Positions 63,842 to 64,000 of a stretch of DNA of 64,000 bases are shown piece by piece. The DNA lies in contig CANRCT010000007.1 of the NCBI GenBank assembly GCA_947629175.1, positions 22,136 through 86,135 on the forward strand. The letters run 5' to 3'. Position 1 is the first letter of the stretch, and every line of letters begins with the position of its first letter. The notes below the pieces were generated by a model. The model was not told where the DNA came from. It saw only the letters and a list, made by a program, of their open reading frames with translations, and ran no database searches. The position numbers and the translations under genes are program-made. The DNA comes from an uncultured Muribaculaceae bacterium. GTDB taxonomy: Bacteria; Bacteroidota; Bacteroidia; Bacteroidales; Muribaculaceae.

Positions 63842-64000
63842 TTAGTAATTTGATTTATAAAGGTACCCGTGGAGCGTCAGACGCTCGGGGCAGTCTCTTT
63901 CATTATAGTAGATATCGACCCAGTGGAGAAACGGGCCGGGCAGTGTGTCGGCAGCTATCCTGACAGTGATCATGGCAGATCCGCCGGCGGGGATGGTGTC
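63842..64000 (-). CDS. DUF1573-like protein, C-terminal end only (start outside window)
   Basis: Only the last 52 residues are visible: DTIPAGGSAMITVRIAADTL, then GPFLHWVDIYYNERDCPERL and a short tail ending at the TAA at 63842-63844. The IPAGG..MITV and LHWVDIYYN..D.PERLTL.G pattern fits the C-terminal strands of DUF1573 (ASH-like beta-sandwich) proteins, often secreted in Bacteroidetes. Position directly before an NVEALA-propeller pair suggests a shared operon. Confidence 0.6.
   Translation of the reverse strand, partial: DTIPAGGSAMITVRIAADTLPGPFLHWVDIYYNERDCPERLTLHGYLYKSNY

Overview
The window comes from a member of the order Bacteroidales, probably a gut Muribaculaceae-like genome (family level is inference). 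The signs are a type IX secretion system (PorX, PorW/SprE, PorQ), cargo with type IX C-terminal sorting domains, the ExbB-ExbD-ExbD-TonB order, a full Na+-NQR operon, Na+-pumping methylmalonyl-CoA decarboxylase, NVEALA peptides with 6-bladed beta-propeller lipoproteins, and many promoters of the Bacteroidetes form TTTG-N19/20-TAnnTTTG. Codon use is GC-rich, so long spurious ORFs lie opposite many real genes. I found no rRNA, tRNA or CRISPR array.

Layout. 0-4.3 kb: start of an OmpH/Skp-like gene, a small membrane protein, pepD (+), then tsaE and porX (-). 4.4-17.5 kb: two giant (about 2,100 aa) tandem paralogous secreted proteins with sorting domains, separated by a repeat-rich 430-bp spacer. 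17.6-21 kb: a frameshifted REP-associated transposase and porW. 21-24.4 kb: groES-groEL, tcdA and a small unknown gene. 24.5-29.2 kb: methylmalonyl-CoA decarboxylase/epimerase operon (mce-mmdA-OadG fusion-mmdC-mmdB), the propionate-forming branch that exports Na+. 29.5-34 kb: trpS and exbB-exbD-exbD-tonB. 34.4-40.2 kb: nqrABCDEF (+) with a strong terminator. 40.3-44.3 kb: tatD, a prenyl synthase, a lipoprotein and a GH20 hexosaminidase. 44.4-47.1 kb (+): a GNAT gene coupled to a 54-aa ORF, then a membrane protein/sigma factor/small membrane protein operon. 47.1-50.8 kb: a TonB-C protein (-), porQ, cmk, ispH and an exonuclease (+). 50.9-56 kb (-): a sigma-54 activator, typA and a CbbX-like AAA+ ATPase with an unusual structured leader.

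56-64 kb is the accessory part. Two copies of a roughly 750-bp modular GC-rich repeat without a convincing gene (56.5-57.3 and 61.7-62.5 kb) bracket an operon of three propeller lipoproteins, two NVEALA peptides and one more lipoprotein. A further NVEALA-propeller pair with a DUF1573-type gene follows to the right edge.

The energy genes fit together: Na+ pumped by NQR and by the decarboxylase, and TonB/ExbBD to energise outer-membrane uptake. The secretion genes (porX, porW, porQ) fit the two giant sorting-domain proteins. Three of these por genes and one lipoprotein gene have a -7 box only 2-8 nt before the start codon, which suggests leaderless mRNAs.
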